DNA from: Clostridium sp. CAG:710
Lineage (GTDB): Bacteria; Bacillota_I; Bacilli_A; RF39; UBA660
Assembly (NCBI GenBank): GCA_000432595.1
Contig: HF996853.1
Location: 1-61,543, forward strand
DNA: 61,543 nt
Reading direction: 5' to 3'
Shown here: positions 52,240 to 60,248 of the stretch, piece after piece
Layout: each line of letters begins with the position of its first letter
How positions within the stretch are numbered: position 1 is the first letter of the stretch
Notes under the pieces: model-generated
The model's input: the letters and a program-made list of their open reading frames with translations, nothing else
Told to the model about the DNA's origin: nothing
Databases searched by the model: none
Program-made: the position numbers and the translations under genes

Positions 52240-52794
52240 CTAGTTAAATTTAAGCGACTTAATTTTCATAACATCTATGTTGTATATTTCATTATAAATA
52301 CTTGTTACATCATATGTAGTTATCTTATTTCTATCCAAATTTAATTTTTCAATCAATTTTTCAATATCTTTCCTATTTTTTCCTTCTAATTCAGCATATG
52401 TAGGTATTAATGGCCATGTATCTATATCAATTTCTACATCATCTAAGATATAAGAAATTCTTCTATTTTCCTGATAGGTTCTTGAATGATATCCTAATTC
52501 ATTTAGTATTGCATCTGTTTGTTCAAAACTTGAAACCTCTATTTCTAGTTCTTTAGTGCCTTCAATACTATTTCTGTCTTCTAATTTTTTTAACGTTAAT
52601 GTAACAACATCTCCATTGCTTCTTAACCTTATCCATTTATTTGGATCAACTGGTTTAAAATCATATACATTCCTTTTTTGAAAATACTCACCCTTTTTTA
52701 TTGCACCATTATCTTCTAGTAACTTCATAAAACTATCAACGTCAATTTCTAAAACTCTACATTCATATTCGATATCCACACTATCACCATCCAT
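52240..52794 (-). CDS. CYTH domain protein
   Basis: 184 residues. IEYECRVLEID near the start (the E-x-E-x-K/R pattern), WIRLRSNGDVVTLTLKK, ELEIEV, and EIDTWPLIPTYAELEG are the alternating-charge strands of CYTH enzymes (class IV adenylate cyclases, thiamine and inorganic triphosphatases). The substrate is not determined. The ATG at 52794 has no clear ribosome binding site; a GTG at 52779 preceded by GGATGG would also fit the family start. A second CYTH domain is fused to an ATPase at 21259. Confidence 0.85.
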   Translation of the reverse strand: MDGDSVDIEYECRVLEIDVDSFMKLLEDNGAIKKGEYFQKRNVYDFKPVDPNKWIRLRSNGDVVTLTLKKLEDRNSIEGTKELEIEVSSFEQTDAILNELGYHSRTYQENRRISYILDDVEIDIDTWPLIPTYAELEGKNRKDIEKLIEKLNLDRNKITTYDVTSIYNEIYNIDVMKIKSLKFN

Positions 52795-52804
52795 ACAAAA
52801 TTAT

Positions 52805-52829
52805 ATAATAAAAGGACTTATACAGTCCC
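52805..52829 (-). terminator. terminator of the tRNA-Arg transcript
   Basis: GGACT-GTATA-AGTCC followed by TTTTATT on the minus strand, 11 bases after the encoded CCA. Confidence 0.55.
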
Positions 52830-52839
52830 TAATATCAAG

Positions 52840-52916
52840 TGGTGTTCCCGATTGGAATCGAACCAACGACCTGTCGCTTAGGAGGCGACCGCTCTATCCT
52901 ACTGAGCTACGAGAAC
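52840..52916 (-). tRNA. tRNA-Arg (anticodon CCT)
   Basis: Acceptor GTTCTCG/CGGGAAC, D-arm TAGCTCAGTAGGATAGAGC, anticodon stem GTCGC/GCGAC with loop CTCCTAA (anticodon CCT, reads AGG), T-arm with GGTTCGATTCC, and an encoded CCA. Full-length cloverleaf. Confidence 0.97.
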
Positions 52917-52920
52917 ATAG

Positions 52921-52944
52921 TAAAACCTAAGATTACCTTAGGTT
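52921..52944 (-). terminator. hairpin between the HD gene and tRNA-Arg
   Basis: AACCTAAG-GTAAT-CTTAGGTT at the HD gene end, followed by TTA only. It is four bases from the tRNA 5' end, so it may be a processing or weak termination structure. Confidence 0.35.
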
Positions 52945-53445
52945 AGCAAAAACAAAAATTAATATAAAGTTAAGCGCATATGTAACTTTGTTTCTAGCAC
53001 TATAACCAACCTCAGCAATTGCAACAGCATCATCAACTAAGTTTACAACCCAGCTTTCTAAATATCTTGGTATTTTAGGAGCTACTGGGAACATATGTGT
53101 AGTTATTATATCTTTTTCTAGTTCATTAAGTCTAAACTCTTTTGATGCATTTTCTACTGCATATTGTGGATGTTTTACTAATGTTTGTGCTCTTTCTTTT
53201 AAATTGCTTTCTTGATTATTTTGCAAGAAAAAGTCATGTAAAAGTCCAGCTCTAGCAGCACTTTTATAATCAAGTCCAAGAATCTTACTAATCTTATAAG
53301 AATAATAAGAAACCCTTAGTGAATGCCCCATTCTATCTAAACCATGATGAACTATTTCTTTAGTTTTACCAAATTCTTTATTATTTAATATATCTTCAAC
53401 AATATTAACATATTGCATATCACGAAGTTTCTTTTCGTTACTCAT
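52933..53445 (-). CDS. HD-domain phosphohydrolase
   Basis: 170 residues. HHGLDRMGHSLRVSYYSY, then GLLHDFFLQ (the HD pair), and a later Asp in NLVDDAVAIAE complete an HD-superfamily metal site. Family members are uncharacterised small HD hydrolases of Bacilli. GAGGTG start region. It may be cotranscribed with the tRNA downstream. Confidence 0.85.
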   Translation of the reverse strand: MSNEKKLRDMQYVNIVEDILNNKEFGKTKEIVHHGLDRMGHSLRVSYYSYKISKILGLDYKSAARAGLLHDFFLQNNQESNLKERAQTLVKHPQYAVENASKEFRLNELEKDIITTHMFPVAPKIPRYLESWVVNLVDDAVAIAEVGYSARNKVTYALNFILIFVFANLR

Positions 53446-53648
53446 CTATTCAACACCTCAATGTATTCCTTTTTCTCATTGACTTATCCATATTACCATA
53501 TTTTTCACTTTTTTTCAAGTATATTCATTTAAGCATATTGTCTTACAACCATATTTAGTAATAAATTCAAGTATTTTATAGATAAAATCATCATAATTTT
53601 TTATTATACTTGTCATTATGAATTTATATAAGTATAAAATTTAAAACA

Positions 53649-53657
53649 TGTTATACT
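53649..53657 (+). promoter_or_regulatory. extended -10 promoter of the 53676 gene
   Basis: TGTTATACT with no good -35 box; the ribosome binding site GGAGA follows closely. Confidence 0.5.
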
Positions 53658-53675
53658 CTTTTTAGGAGACCAGCT

Positions 53676-54338
53676 ATGATAAAAGAAATAGATAATTTAA
53701 ATAACATCTTTAAAAATTACTTAAAGGAACTAGAAAATTTAGAAAAAGAAAAAGAAGAAAAATTAAAAGCACTTGATAGGTATCAAGGCCTAAAAGAAAA
53801 ACAAATCAGAAAAAAATATAGCAATATTATAAACAGAAGAAGTAAATTGTTTGAATCAATTTATAATAGTTCCTTCTTTACTCTTAAACAAATAGGACCT
53901 ATACTTGCCAAATTAATTAGTGAATTTGAGGGAAAAAATTATACTTTTGAAAATGGAAACATATCAGTAACATTAATAGATTTTGATGAAATGTATATGT
54001 ATAAAGAGCCTGATAAGATATATAATTGTGCCATAATAACCGATAGTTCATTATCTAGAATTGATAAAGAAAATGATATAATGTTGTACACAAATAATAG
54101 TATAAATGAATATATAGGTGAAGGTGATTTAGTATTATACCTAGATCCATATTATAAAGAAAAAATTAATTTTTATGATGAGCATGGAAAATATCTGATT
54201 AAAAATAAATACCCATATATAAAAGAATTTATAGATAATGTAATAATAAGTAAAATTAATAATCCAGGAAAGCTTGATTTAAATAACGAGTTAAGTAAAT
54301 TTATAACAGAAAATAAACCAAAAGTTAAGAAATTATAG
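53676..54338 (+). CDS. member of the three-copy paralogous family (copy 3)
   Basis: 220 residues. An N-terminal Lys/Glu coiled coil (about 5-60) is followed by FFTLKQIGPILAKLISEFEGKNYTF (about 66-90), a middle with LIDFDEMYMY, NFYDEHGKY (about 168) and FIDNVIISKINNPG (about 187), and the end ENKPKVKKL. This is the clearest version of the family shared with 37062 and 51448. No known domain or catalytic motif is recognised. Confidence 0.65.
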   Translation: MIKEIDNLNNIFKNYLKELENLEKEKEEKLKALDRYQGLKEKQIRKKYSNIINRRSKLFESIYNSSFFTLKQIGPILAKLISEFEGKNYTFENGNISVTLIDFDEMYMYKEPDKIYNCAIITDSSLSRIDKENDIMLYTNNSINEYIGEGDLVLYLDPYYKEKINFYDEHGKYLIKNKYPYIKEFIDNVIISKINNPGKLDLNNELSKFITENKPKVKKL

Positions 54339-54367
54339 TTTATTTATAATAACATTATATATTAAAA

Positions 54368-54414
54368 GAGGACTAGCAATAGTCCTCAATCTATATAAAC
54401 GCTAACGTTAGCGT
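54368..54414. repeat. two perfect palindromes downstream of the 53676 gene
   Basis: GAGGACTA-GCAA-TAGTCCTC (54368-54387) and, 11 bases later, the 16-bp palindrome ACGCTAACGTTAGCGT (54399-54414). Only the first could serve as a terminator, and it has a T run only on the minus-strand side. Confidence 0.6.
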
Positions 54415-54527
54415 CACACTATATATTATGGATAATAATTTTAAATGTTACACTTTTATTTAAAATTTATTAAATTAATTAGGTATTAAGATTGTTCTTT
54501 CTTTTTTTAAATTCGCTTTAGATTTTT

Positions 54528-54565
54528 CAAAGGGAATCCCTTTGGCAGAGGTATCCTATTTGGCA
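54528..54565. repeat. palindrome plus short direct repeats, possible element remnant
   Basis: CAAAGGGA-A-TCCCTTTG followed by two TTTGGCA copies (54541-54547, 54559-54565). Both strands stay open for 20 or more codons here, but no gene can be supported. G+C is visibly higher than in the flanks. Confidence 0.35.
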
Positions 54566-54613
54566 AGAACTAGGTTTTATAAATAACTCAAATATATTAA
54601 ATTTTCTTAATTA

Positions 54614-55099
54614 TTATAAATTAAATAAATATAAATTCTCTTTATATTCCATATTATCAAGTTTAAAACAGCAAGTGTCAATCTGTTTACCACCACATTT
54701 TTCATAAAATTTAGTTGCGGAATTTTCTTGTAGAGTACTAATTAAAACATTATCATAAATATCTTTAAGTTTGATAAATGAATATTCAAGTAACTTTCTT
54801 CCAATACCTCTTTTTTGATATTGAGAGTCTATATATAAGGCATACACTTCTGCATATTTTTCATCATAGCCTTTTTTGTTTTTTCCACATCTAAGGAAAC
54901 CAACCACTTTATTTTCCATTTCACAAACTATGTATTCATTTATTTTATTTTTGCACTTTTCTATACTTTCTGATTTTTTTTGTTCTAATTCTTCCAAAAA
55001 TTCATTTGGAAATATCCCATGATAAGTTTTTACCCAACCATTAATATTAATATTTACTATACTTTCCGCATCTTGTTCTTTTGCTTCTCTAATTATCAT
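54614..55099 (-). CDS. GNAT family N-acetyltransferase
   Basis: 161 residues. MIIREAKEQDAESI start, VYALYIDSQYQKRGIGRKLL (acetyl-CoA binding Q/R-x-x-G-x-G/A motif at about 96-101) and NSATKFYEKCGG near the end are typical GNAT features. Substrate unknown. GAGGGGAG ribosome binding site. Monocistronic. Confidence 0.9.
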   Translation of the reverse strand: MIIREAKEQDAESIVNININGWVKTYHGIFPNEFLEELEQKKSESIEKCKNKINEYIVCEMENKVVGFLRCGKNKKGYDEKYAEVYALYIDSQYQKRGIGRKLLEYSFIKLKDIYDNVLISTLQENSATKFYEKCGGKQIDTCCFKLDNMEYKENLYLFNL

Positions 55100-55291
55100 A
55101 ATATTCTCCCCTCAACAATTCTAGCAAATTTGTGCTGGTTTACTAGTTCAAAATATGTTATAGGCAAATCTATAAATTTTAAAATATACTCTTTATTATT
55201 CTGATTTTACTTACTTTTTTCAAGTTTTTTAAAAACTCCTTTATTTTTTAGTTTTTTTATGAGATCTCTATAAACTCATAATTCAGTGATA

Positions 55292-56734
55292 CTATTTTTT
55301 ATTGAATTCCTTTATTTTTCTTTTTGCTAAACTTGTTTGAGCTTTATCTATCCAATCCTCTCTTGGTCCATAAGATAATTCATCAGTGACAATTCTAACC
55401 CTATCTTTATTTCGCAATACATAATCTATTGGCACAAATTCATCATTAACAAATACTCCTATCATTGTATTTCCTATATCAGTATGTATTTTATATGCAA
55501 AATCTATTGGAGTTGAACCTTTTGGAAGTTCTATTATATCTCCCTTTGTAGTATAAACATAAACTTTGTCCGAAAATAATTCAGTCTTTACTTGATTTAC
55601 AAATTGTTGATTATCTCCGAACATGGAATTAATTTCTGTTAATGATTTGAAAAATTGAAATTTTTGTTTTAAATCATCTTGCATTACATCTCTTGCTTTT
55701 CCCTTTTGTTCATCCCAGTATGCAGTCAAACCAAAGGATGCCACTTTATCCATATCAAAAGTTCTAATTTGTGTTTGTACTAACCTATCATCAGGTCCAA
55801 AAACTGTTGTATGTAAACTTTGATACATATTTGTTTTTGGGTTACAAATATAATCTTTAAATTTATCATTTATTGGATGATACTCATTATGTATTAAATA
55901 TAATGTTCTGTAGCAATTTTCTACTTCATCTACCATTATTTTAAGCGCTAACAAATCATGTATATCAGATAATTTATGACCTTCACTTAACCTTTTATAT
56001 ATGCCAAAAATATTTTTAGTTCTTATCTTTATCTCATTAGGTATGTTTTTATTGTTTAATAAAGTTTCTATCTTATATAACATTTCTTTTAAGCAACCAT
56101 TGCTCGATTCTTCTAATCTTAATTTTCGCTCTTCAATCCTTTTATACATATCTGGTTTTAAATACCTAAGTGATAAATCTTCTAATTCACTTTTAATTCT
56201 GTATGCACCAATATAATAAGCTAGTGGTACAAATATTTCCATAGTTTCAAGTGCATTTTCTTTTTGCTTAAATTCCGATTTAAATTGTAATGTTCTCATG
56301 TTATGAAGTCTATCAGCTAATTTAATTATAATTATTCTTACATCTTCAGTTATTCCAGTTATTATTTTTCTTGTATTTGCATAATTCTGATCTTGTTTAG
56401 AAGAAAAATTCATTTTTGATAATTTTGTTACACCATCTACCAAGCCAGCAATATTTTGATTAAAATCATGTGATATATCTTCTTTAGTAATGTTTGTATC
56501 TTCTAAAGTATCATGAAGTAGTCCAGCACATATTGTATCTCTATCTGCATGCATCTCTGCCAAAATATATGCAACATTTAATGGATGGCTAATATATGGT
56601 TCGCCACTTTGTCTCATTTGCCCCTTATGCAATGTATCAGCGTATTCGTAAGCTCTTTTAACAATTTCTACTTCTTCAGGATTATATTCTCTTAATTTAT
56701 TCAATAAATTTTGTAATGTAATACTGTTATTCAT
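55292..56734 (-). CDS. rel: Rel/SpoT-type (p)ppGpp hydrolase with degenerate synthetase and no C-terminal regulatory region
   Basis: 480 residues. The hydrolase HD domain is intact: His50, His74-Asp75, Glu78-Asp79 (LLHDTLEDT) and Asp141 (ADRLHNMRT). The synthetase domain is recognisable (RTKNIFGIYKR, Asp260 in HDLLALK, KFKDYICNPK, YQSLHTTV). However, the conserved Glu of E-x-Q-I-R-T is Gln320 (VQTQIRT), and A-E-x-G-x-A-A-H-W reads ASFGLTAYW. A TGS domain (about 388-452) follows. The protein then ends, lacking the helical, zinc-finger and ACT domains (usual length about 730). It probably degrades rather than makes (p)ppGpp. Confidence 0.9.
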   Translation of the reverse strand: MNNSITLQNLLNKLREYNPEEVEIVKRAYEYADTLHKGQMRQSGEPYISHPLNVAYILAEMHADRDTICAGLLHDTLEDTNITKEDISHDFNQNIAGLVDGVTKLSKMNFSSKQDQNYANTRKIITGITEDVRIIIIKLADRLHNMRTLQFKSEFKQKENALETMEIFVPLAYYIGAYRIKSELEDLSLRYLKPDMYKRIEERKLRLEESSNGCLKEMLYKIETLLNNKNIPNEIKIRTKNIFGIYKRLSEGHKLSDIHDLLALKIMVDEVENCYRTLYLIHNEYHPINDKFKDYICNPKTNMYQSLHTTVFGPDDRLVQTQIRTFDMDKVASFGLTAYWDEQKGKARDVMQDDLKQKFQFFKSLTEINSMFGDNQQFVNQVKTELFSDKVYVYTTKGDIIELPKGSTPIDFAYKIHTDIGNTMIGVFVNDEFVPIDYVLRNKDRVRIVTDELSYGPREDWIDKAQTSLAKRKIKEFNKK

Positions 56735-56751
56735 TCAAAACACCTCCTACA

Positions 56752-56817
56752 AATAAAATAACGGTACCAAAAAACACTATATTATAATGTAATTTCGGTC
56801 ACCGTTATTATTTTATT
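56752..56817. repeat. inverted repeat between the small ORF and rel
   Basis: AATAAAATAACGGTACC and GGTCACCGTTATTATTTTATT pair with one bulge at the G/C core. On the minus strand it lies in the leader of rel and spans the 3' end of the small ORF. It could be a bidirectional terminator or a leader structure. Confidence 0.5.
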
Positions 56818-56928
56818 ACTAACTGAATCTAAAAGAGAACATGAGTAAATAATGTTAGTATAATATTTATTCCTAGCACTGGTTTTTTGATTAACCCTAA
56901 TAATTCCATTATAGAATCTTTTTTTCAT
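56782..56928 (-). CDS. candidate 48-residue small ORF
   Basis: Starts MKKRFYNGIIRVN after an excellent AAGGAG site five bases upstream and ends VTEITL. It is basic at the N-terminus with no clear membrane segment. It follows the DUF1016 gene by 44 bases and ends in the inverted repeat before rel. No family is recognised; coding is supported only by the ribosome binding site and open frame. Confidence 0.4.
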   Translation of the reverse strand: MKKRFYNGIIRVNQKTSARNKYYTNIIYSCSLLDSVSNKIITVTEITL

Positions 56929-56972
56929 GCAGTCTCCTTCTCAGATTAATTTAAATATATTTTAGTATATTT

Positions 56973-57413
56973 TTAATATTTGTCAATAGATTTATTAATA
57001 AACGACCTTTCATATTCGTTAGATTTTATTTTTTCTCTTAACTGTCTTATTGATAAATTATTTAATTCAGCTATTTTAACATAGTATTGAAATTTATTAT
57101 CATCAAACCAAAGAATTTCACAATAATGACTCCAACTTAATTTGGCAGACAATGTCTGCCATTTTTGAGAAACTTTATAGAATTGTCTCATATTTCTTAA
57201 ATTTCTTTGACTATACCCTGGGCCTAAATCTTCAGTCAATCTTAATGAATACTCTTTAATAATACTTTCTCCATATTGATTACCTGCATCTAATAATAAT
57301 TTGCCAACGTTATAGTAAGAATTCAAATCATTTCTGTTGATTGAATAATTTTTAACTTTCCGATTTATCTCATTATTTACTAATTCATTTTTTATCTCAT
57401 TGTAGTAATTCAT
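56973..57413 (-). CDS. DUF1016 (YhcG) N-terminal domain only
   Basis: 146 residues. SYYNVGKLLLDAGNQYGESIIKEYS and GPGYSQRNLRNMRQFY ... WQTLSAKLSWSHYCEIL are the YhcG N-terminal signature. Full YhcG proteins are about 340 residues with a C-terminal PDDEXK nuclease domain, which is absent here: the frame stops after IDKY and the following sequence does not continue the family. Either a truncated relic or a stand-alone N-domain. It begins 12 bases after comEC with a good GGAG site. Confidence 0.8.
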   Translation of the reverse strand: MNYYNEIKNELVNNEINRKVKNYSINRNDLNSYYNVGKLLLDAGNQYGESIIKEYSLRLTEDLGPGYSQRNLRNMRQFYKVSQKWQTLSAKLSWSHYCEILWFDDNKFQYYVKIAELNNLSIRQLREKIKSNEYERSFINKSIDKY

Positions 57414-57425
57414 ATCTACTCCTTT

Positions 57426-59501
57426 CTACGGACTATATGTCTCAATTCTTAATTTATTATTTTTAATCTTAAATATAATGCTTCCTTGCTTATCTGTTCT
57501 ATATATTTTTGAATTTTCTAAATTTTCTAATACTTCTTTATTTGGATGTCCATAACGATTATTTTTGCCAACGCTAATTATGGAATACTTTGGATTAATC
57601 TCATTTATAAATTCTTTACTACTACTTGTTTTTGAACCATGATGTCCAACTTTTAATATATCAACTTTTCCTAACACTGCATTTTTAAGCAAATAGTTTT
57701 CTGCTATTTTGCCACAATCACCCATAAAAAGTAATTTTAACCTTTCTACATTTATTGCTAGCATAATACTAGAATCATTTTCATTATCAAAATCAATGCT
57801 TAGTGCCTGAACAAAAAACTTACCAATCATAAATTTTGTTTCCCCTGTTTTTTCATATTTTATTTCACGTTTTTTTAGAAACTTTTGAAGACTTAACTCA
57901 TTATTATTATATTCATTCATATTAAAATACACTTTGCCAATCCTAAAATCATCTAATAAACTCCTACAATAACCTATATGATCAATATCACCATGTGTTA
58001 TAAATATATAATCTATTTTTCTTATACCTAAAGATTTAAGCACATTACTCACTTTTGTAGAGTTAACATTATTATCATCATAAAAACTACCACCTGTATC
58101 AACTAAAAAAGTATTGTTATTACTATGAAACAAAAACGAATCACCTTGTCCAACATCTAATGCTAGTAAATATGTACTTTTAAATATCATATTTTTATTG
58201 TAATGAATAAAAACCAGTATTATAAATAAGAATATAGCTCTTTTTTTATTCTTATTAAGGCAATATAAAACAATAGTAATTACAATATAATAGATAACAA
58301 TTAGTAAAACACTAGGCTTTGATAAAATTAAAACAGAATCAATTTTAACCAAACAATTCATAATATGCTCAACAACATTTATAAAAAGTAATAAAACTTT
58401 ACTAATAGGAAAGATAACAAAAGATATTAATGAAAGTGGAAATATAACTAGAGAAATAATAGGTATAAAAAATATATTGTAAATAACCCCAAGTAAATTT
58501 ATTTCAAAATAATTATATATAACAAGTGGAAATGTAGCTAAATTAGCAATAAATGAAATAATTACACTTTTTCTTATTCCACTACTTTTATTTATAATGG
58601 ACGTAAAACATATCAAATAAAAGCTTGTTACTGAAGAAAATATAAAACCCATATTATAAACAATAAATGGATTTATAAATATAATTATTGAAATAGCAAA
58701 TATAAATACATTAATACTTTCAACATCAAGTTTTAACAACTTATTAATAGAATTAAATATAAAGCAAACTCCACTTCTTAAAATAGATGGAGTAAACCCT
58801 GTTAAAAACATATAAAACAGTAAAAATACAAATATAATTAAATATCTAATAAACTCCTTCATGTTTATCTTTTTTAAAAGAAACATCAATATTCCGGTGA
58901 AAAGTGATATATGCATACCAGAAGTAGAAAGTAAATGACTTATACCTAGTATTCTATAATTTTCTTTAATAGAACTATCAATACTACTAGTATCCCCTAA
59001 TATAAATGCCTTTAAATATGAAGATACTTTAGCATCATACTTTTTAATTCTTTCACTAACAAAATTTTTAATATTATAAGTTAATTTTTTGTTTCCTTCT
59101 ACAAGATAAATACTTTCTATGTTAAAAATATAATAAATTTTATTATTATATAAATATTGTTTATAATTAAACTGATTAAAATTTGTATTGTTACTGGGTC
59201 TTTCTAATCGGCCTTTAATTAAAACTCTATCACCAAGCATTAATTTCTCAAGAACTACATTTTTCTCATTATTGTTTTTGAAATAGTATATAGCTTTTAA
59301 TTTTTCTTCACCTATTACATCTAACATTAAATACTTATCATTTATCTCTATCTTAGATATTAAAACATTTAACTCAGTTTCATTACTATATACACTTTTA
59401 TATTTCTTAATACAAGTTTTATAAATACAATTTATTATCGTCAAAGATATTAACACAATGAATATAAACTTAGAGTGAAATATTTTCTTTAATTTTATCA
59501 A
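57426..59501 (-). CDS. comEC: competence protein ComEC (DNA uptake channel with metallo-beta-lactamase domain)
   Basis: 691 residues: N-terminal membrane segment, DUF4131-like OB region (about 40-135), the ComEC/Rec2 membrane core (about 155-425) with HLLSTSGMHISLFTG, and a C-terminal metallo-beta-lactamase domain (about 445-691) with LDVGQGDSFL, THGDIDHIG and GHHGSKTSS. Forms the inner-membrane channel for single-stranded DNA. No ATG is near the start; TTG at 59501, inside comEA, is the best candidate, with AGGA about 11 bases upstream. Overlaps comEA by 32 bases. Confidence 0.93.
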   Translation of the reverse strand: MIKLKKIFHSKFIFIVLISLTIINCIYKTCIKKYKSVYSNETELNVLISKIEINDKYLMLDVIGEEKLKAIYYFKNNNEKNVVLEKLMLGDRVLIKGRLERPSNNTNFNQFNYKQYLYNNKIYYIFNIESIYLVEGNKKLTYNIKNFVSERIKKYDAKVSSYLKAFILGDTSSIDSSIKENYRILGISHLLSTSGMHISLFTGILMFLLKKINMKEFIRYLIIFVFLLFYMFLTGFTPSILRSGVCFIFNSINKLLKLDVESINVFIFAISIIIFINPFIVYNMGFIFSSVTSFYLICFTSIINKSSGIRKSVIISFIANLATFPLVIYNYFEINLLGVIYNIFFIPIISLVIFPLSLISFVIFPISKVLLLFINVVEHIMNCLVKIDSVLILSKPSVLLIVIYYIVITIVLYCLNKNKKRAIFLFIILVFIHYNKNMIFKSTYLLALDVGQGDSFLFHSNNNTFLVDTGGSFYDDNNVNSTKVSNVLKSLGIRKIDYIFITHGDIDHIGYCRSLLDDFRIGKVYFNMNEYNNNELSLQKFLKKREIKYEKTGETKFMIGKFFVQALSIDFDNENDSSIMLAINVERLKLLFMGDCGKIAENYLLKNAVLGKVDILKVGHHGSKTSSSKEFINEINPKYSIISVGKNNRYGHPNKEVLENLENSKIYRTDKQGSIIFKIKNNKLRIETYSP

Positions 59502-60213
59502 ACAATGCTTGTCCTATTCCATCTACTTTAGTTAAATCTTCTAATGAAGTAAATGCTCCATTTTTTTCTCTATATTCTATTATAGACTTAGCCTTTGCTT
59601 CGCCTATTCCACTCAATGTAAGTAATTCTTCCAATGTGGCAGTATTAATAGATATTTTACTTTTTTTATCGCTACCCACATCAACATTTTCTTCAATACA
59701 AGAATTGTTAACTGGAGTTTTTGATATACACTGCGTATTCTTTAAAACCTCTTCTTCCTTAACCTTAATAAAATTTTTAACTTCTTCTTTTGTATAAATA
59801 ATAATTACCATTTCATCTTTTAATTTTTTGCTTAAATTTGTTACAGACAAATCAGCTTTGGAAGTAGCACCACCCGCAAGGGAAATTGCATCAACTACTC
59901 GTTTATTACTATCAAGTTCATATACACCTTCATGTTTAACACTACCCTTAATATCAACTTTGATTTTAGAAGATGTGACTTTTTCTTCCTTTTCTTCATT
60001 TTTATCCTTTTTATCACTATCATCTAAGCCAATTATTTTTGCATTTTCATCATTTCTTGAACTATATTTGCGCGAATCAACAGAATCGGCTTTCGTTGTC
60101 ATAATATTCAAAAAATATATTGCAAAGCATGCTCCAGCAACCACTAATATAAAACTAATCCAACCAATTATTTTACCCTTGTTCCTACTAAAAAAATAAC
60201 TAAATTTACTCAT
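59470..60213 (-). CDS. comEA: competence protein ComEA (DNA receptor)
   Basis: 247 residues: a membrane anchor (about 14-34), a charged linker, an SLBB domain (about 82-145, KVDIKGSVKHEGVYEL ... DAISLAGGA), and the C-terminal double helix-hairpin-helix (about 184-247, INTATLEELLTLSGIGEAKA ... VDGIGQALFDKI) that binds double-stranded DNA. The ribosome binding site is inside the ftsW terminator hairpin. Confidence 0.94.
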   Translation of the reverse strand: MSKFSYFFSRNKGKIIGWISFILVVAGACFAIYFLNIMTTKADSVDSRKYSSRNDENAKIIGLDDSDKKDKNEEKEEKVTSSKIKVDIKGSVKHEGVYELDSNKRVVDAISLAGGATSKADLSVTNLSKKLKDEMVIIIYTKEEVKNFIKVKEEEVLKNTQCISKTPVNNSCIEENVDVGSDKKSKISINTATLEELLTLSGIGEAKAKSIIEYREKNGAFTSLEDLTKVDGIGQALFDKIKENISL

Positions 60214-60246
60214 AAAAAAAATAATCTCCTTTCAAAGAAGATTATT
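60214..60246 (-). terminator. ftsW terminator that contains the comEA ribosome binding site
   Basis: AATAATCTTC-TTTGAAA-GGAGATTATT (one wobble) followed by seven T, then the comEA ATG. The AAAGGAG of comEA is in the 3' arm, so reading through this hairpin both extends the mRNA and may hide the start. Confidence 0.75.
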
Positions 60247-60248
60247 AC

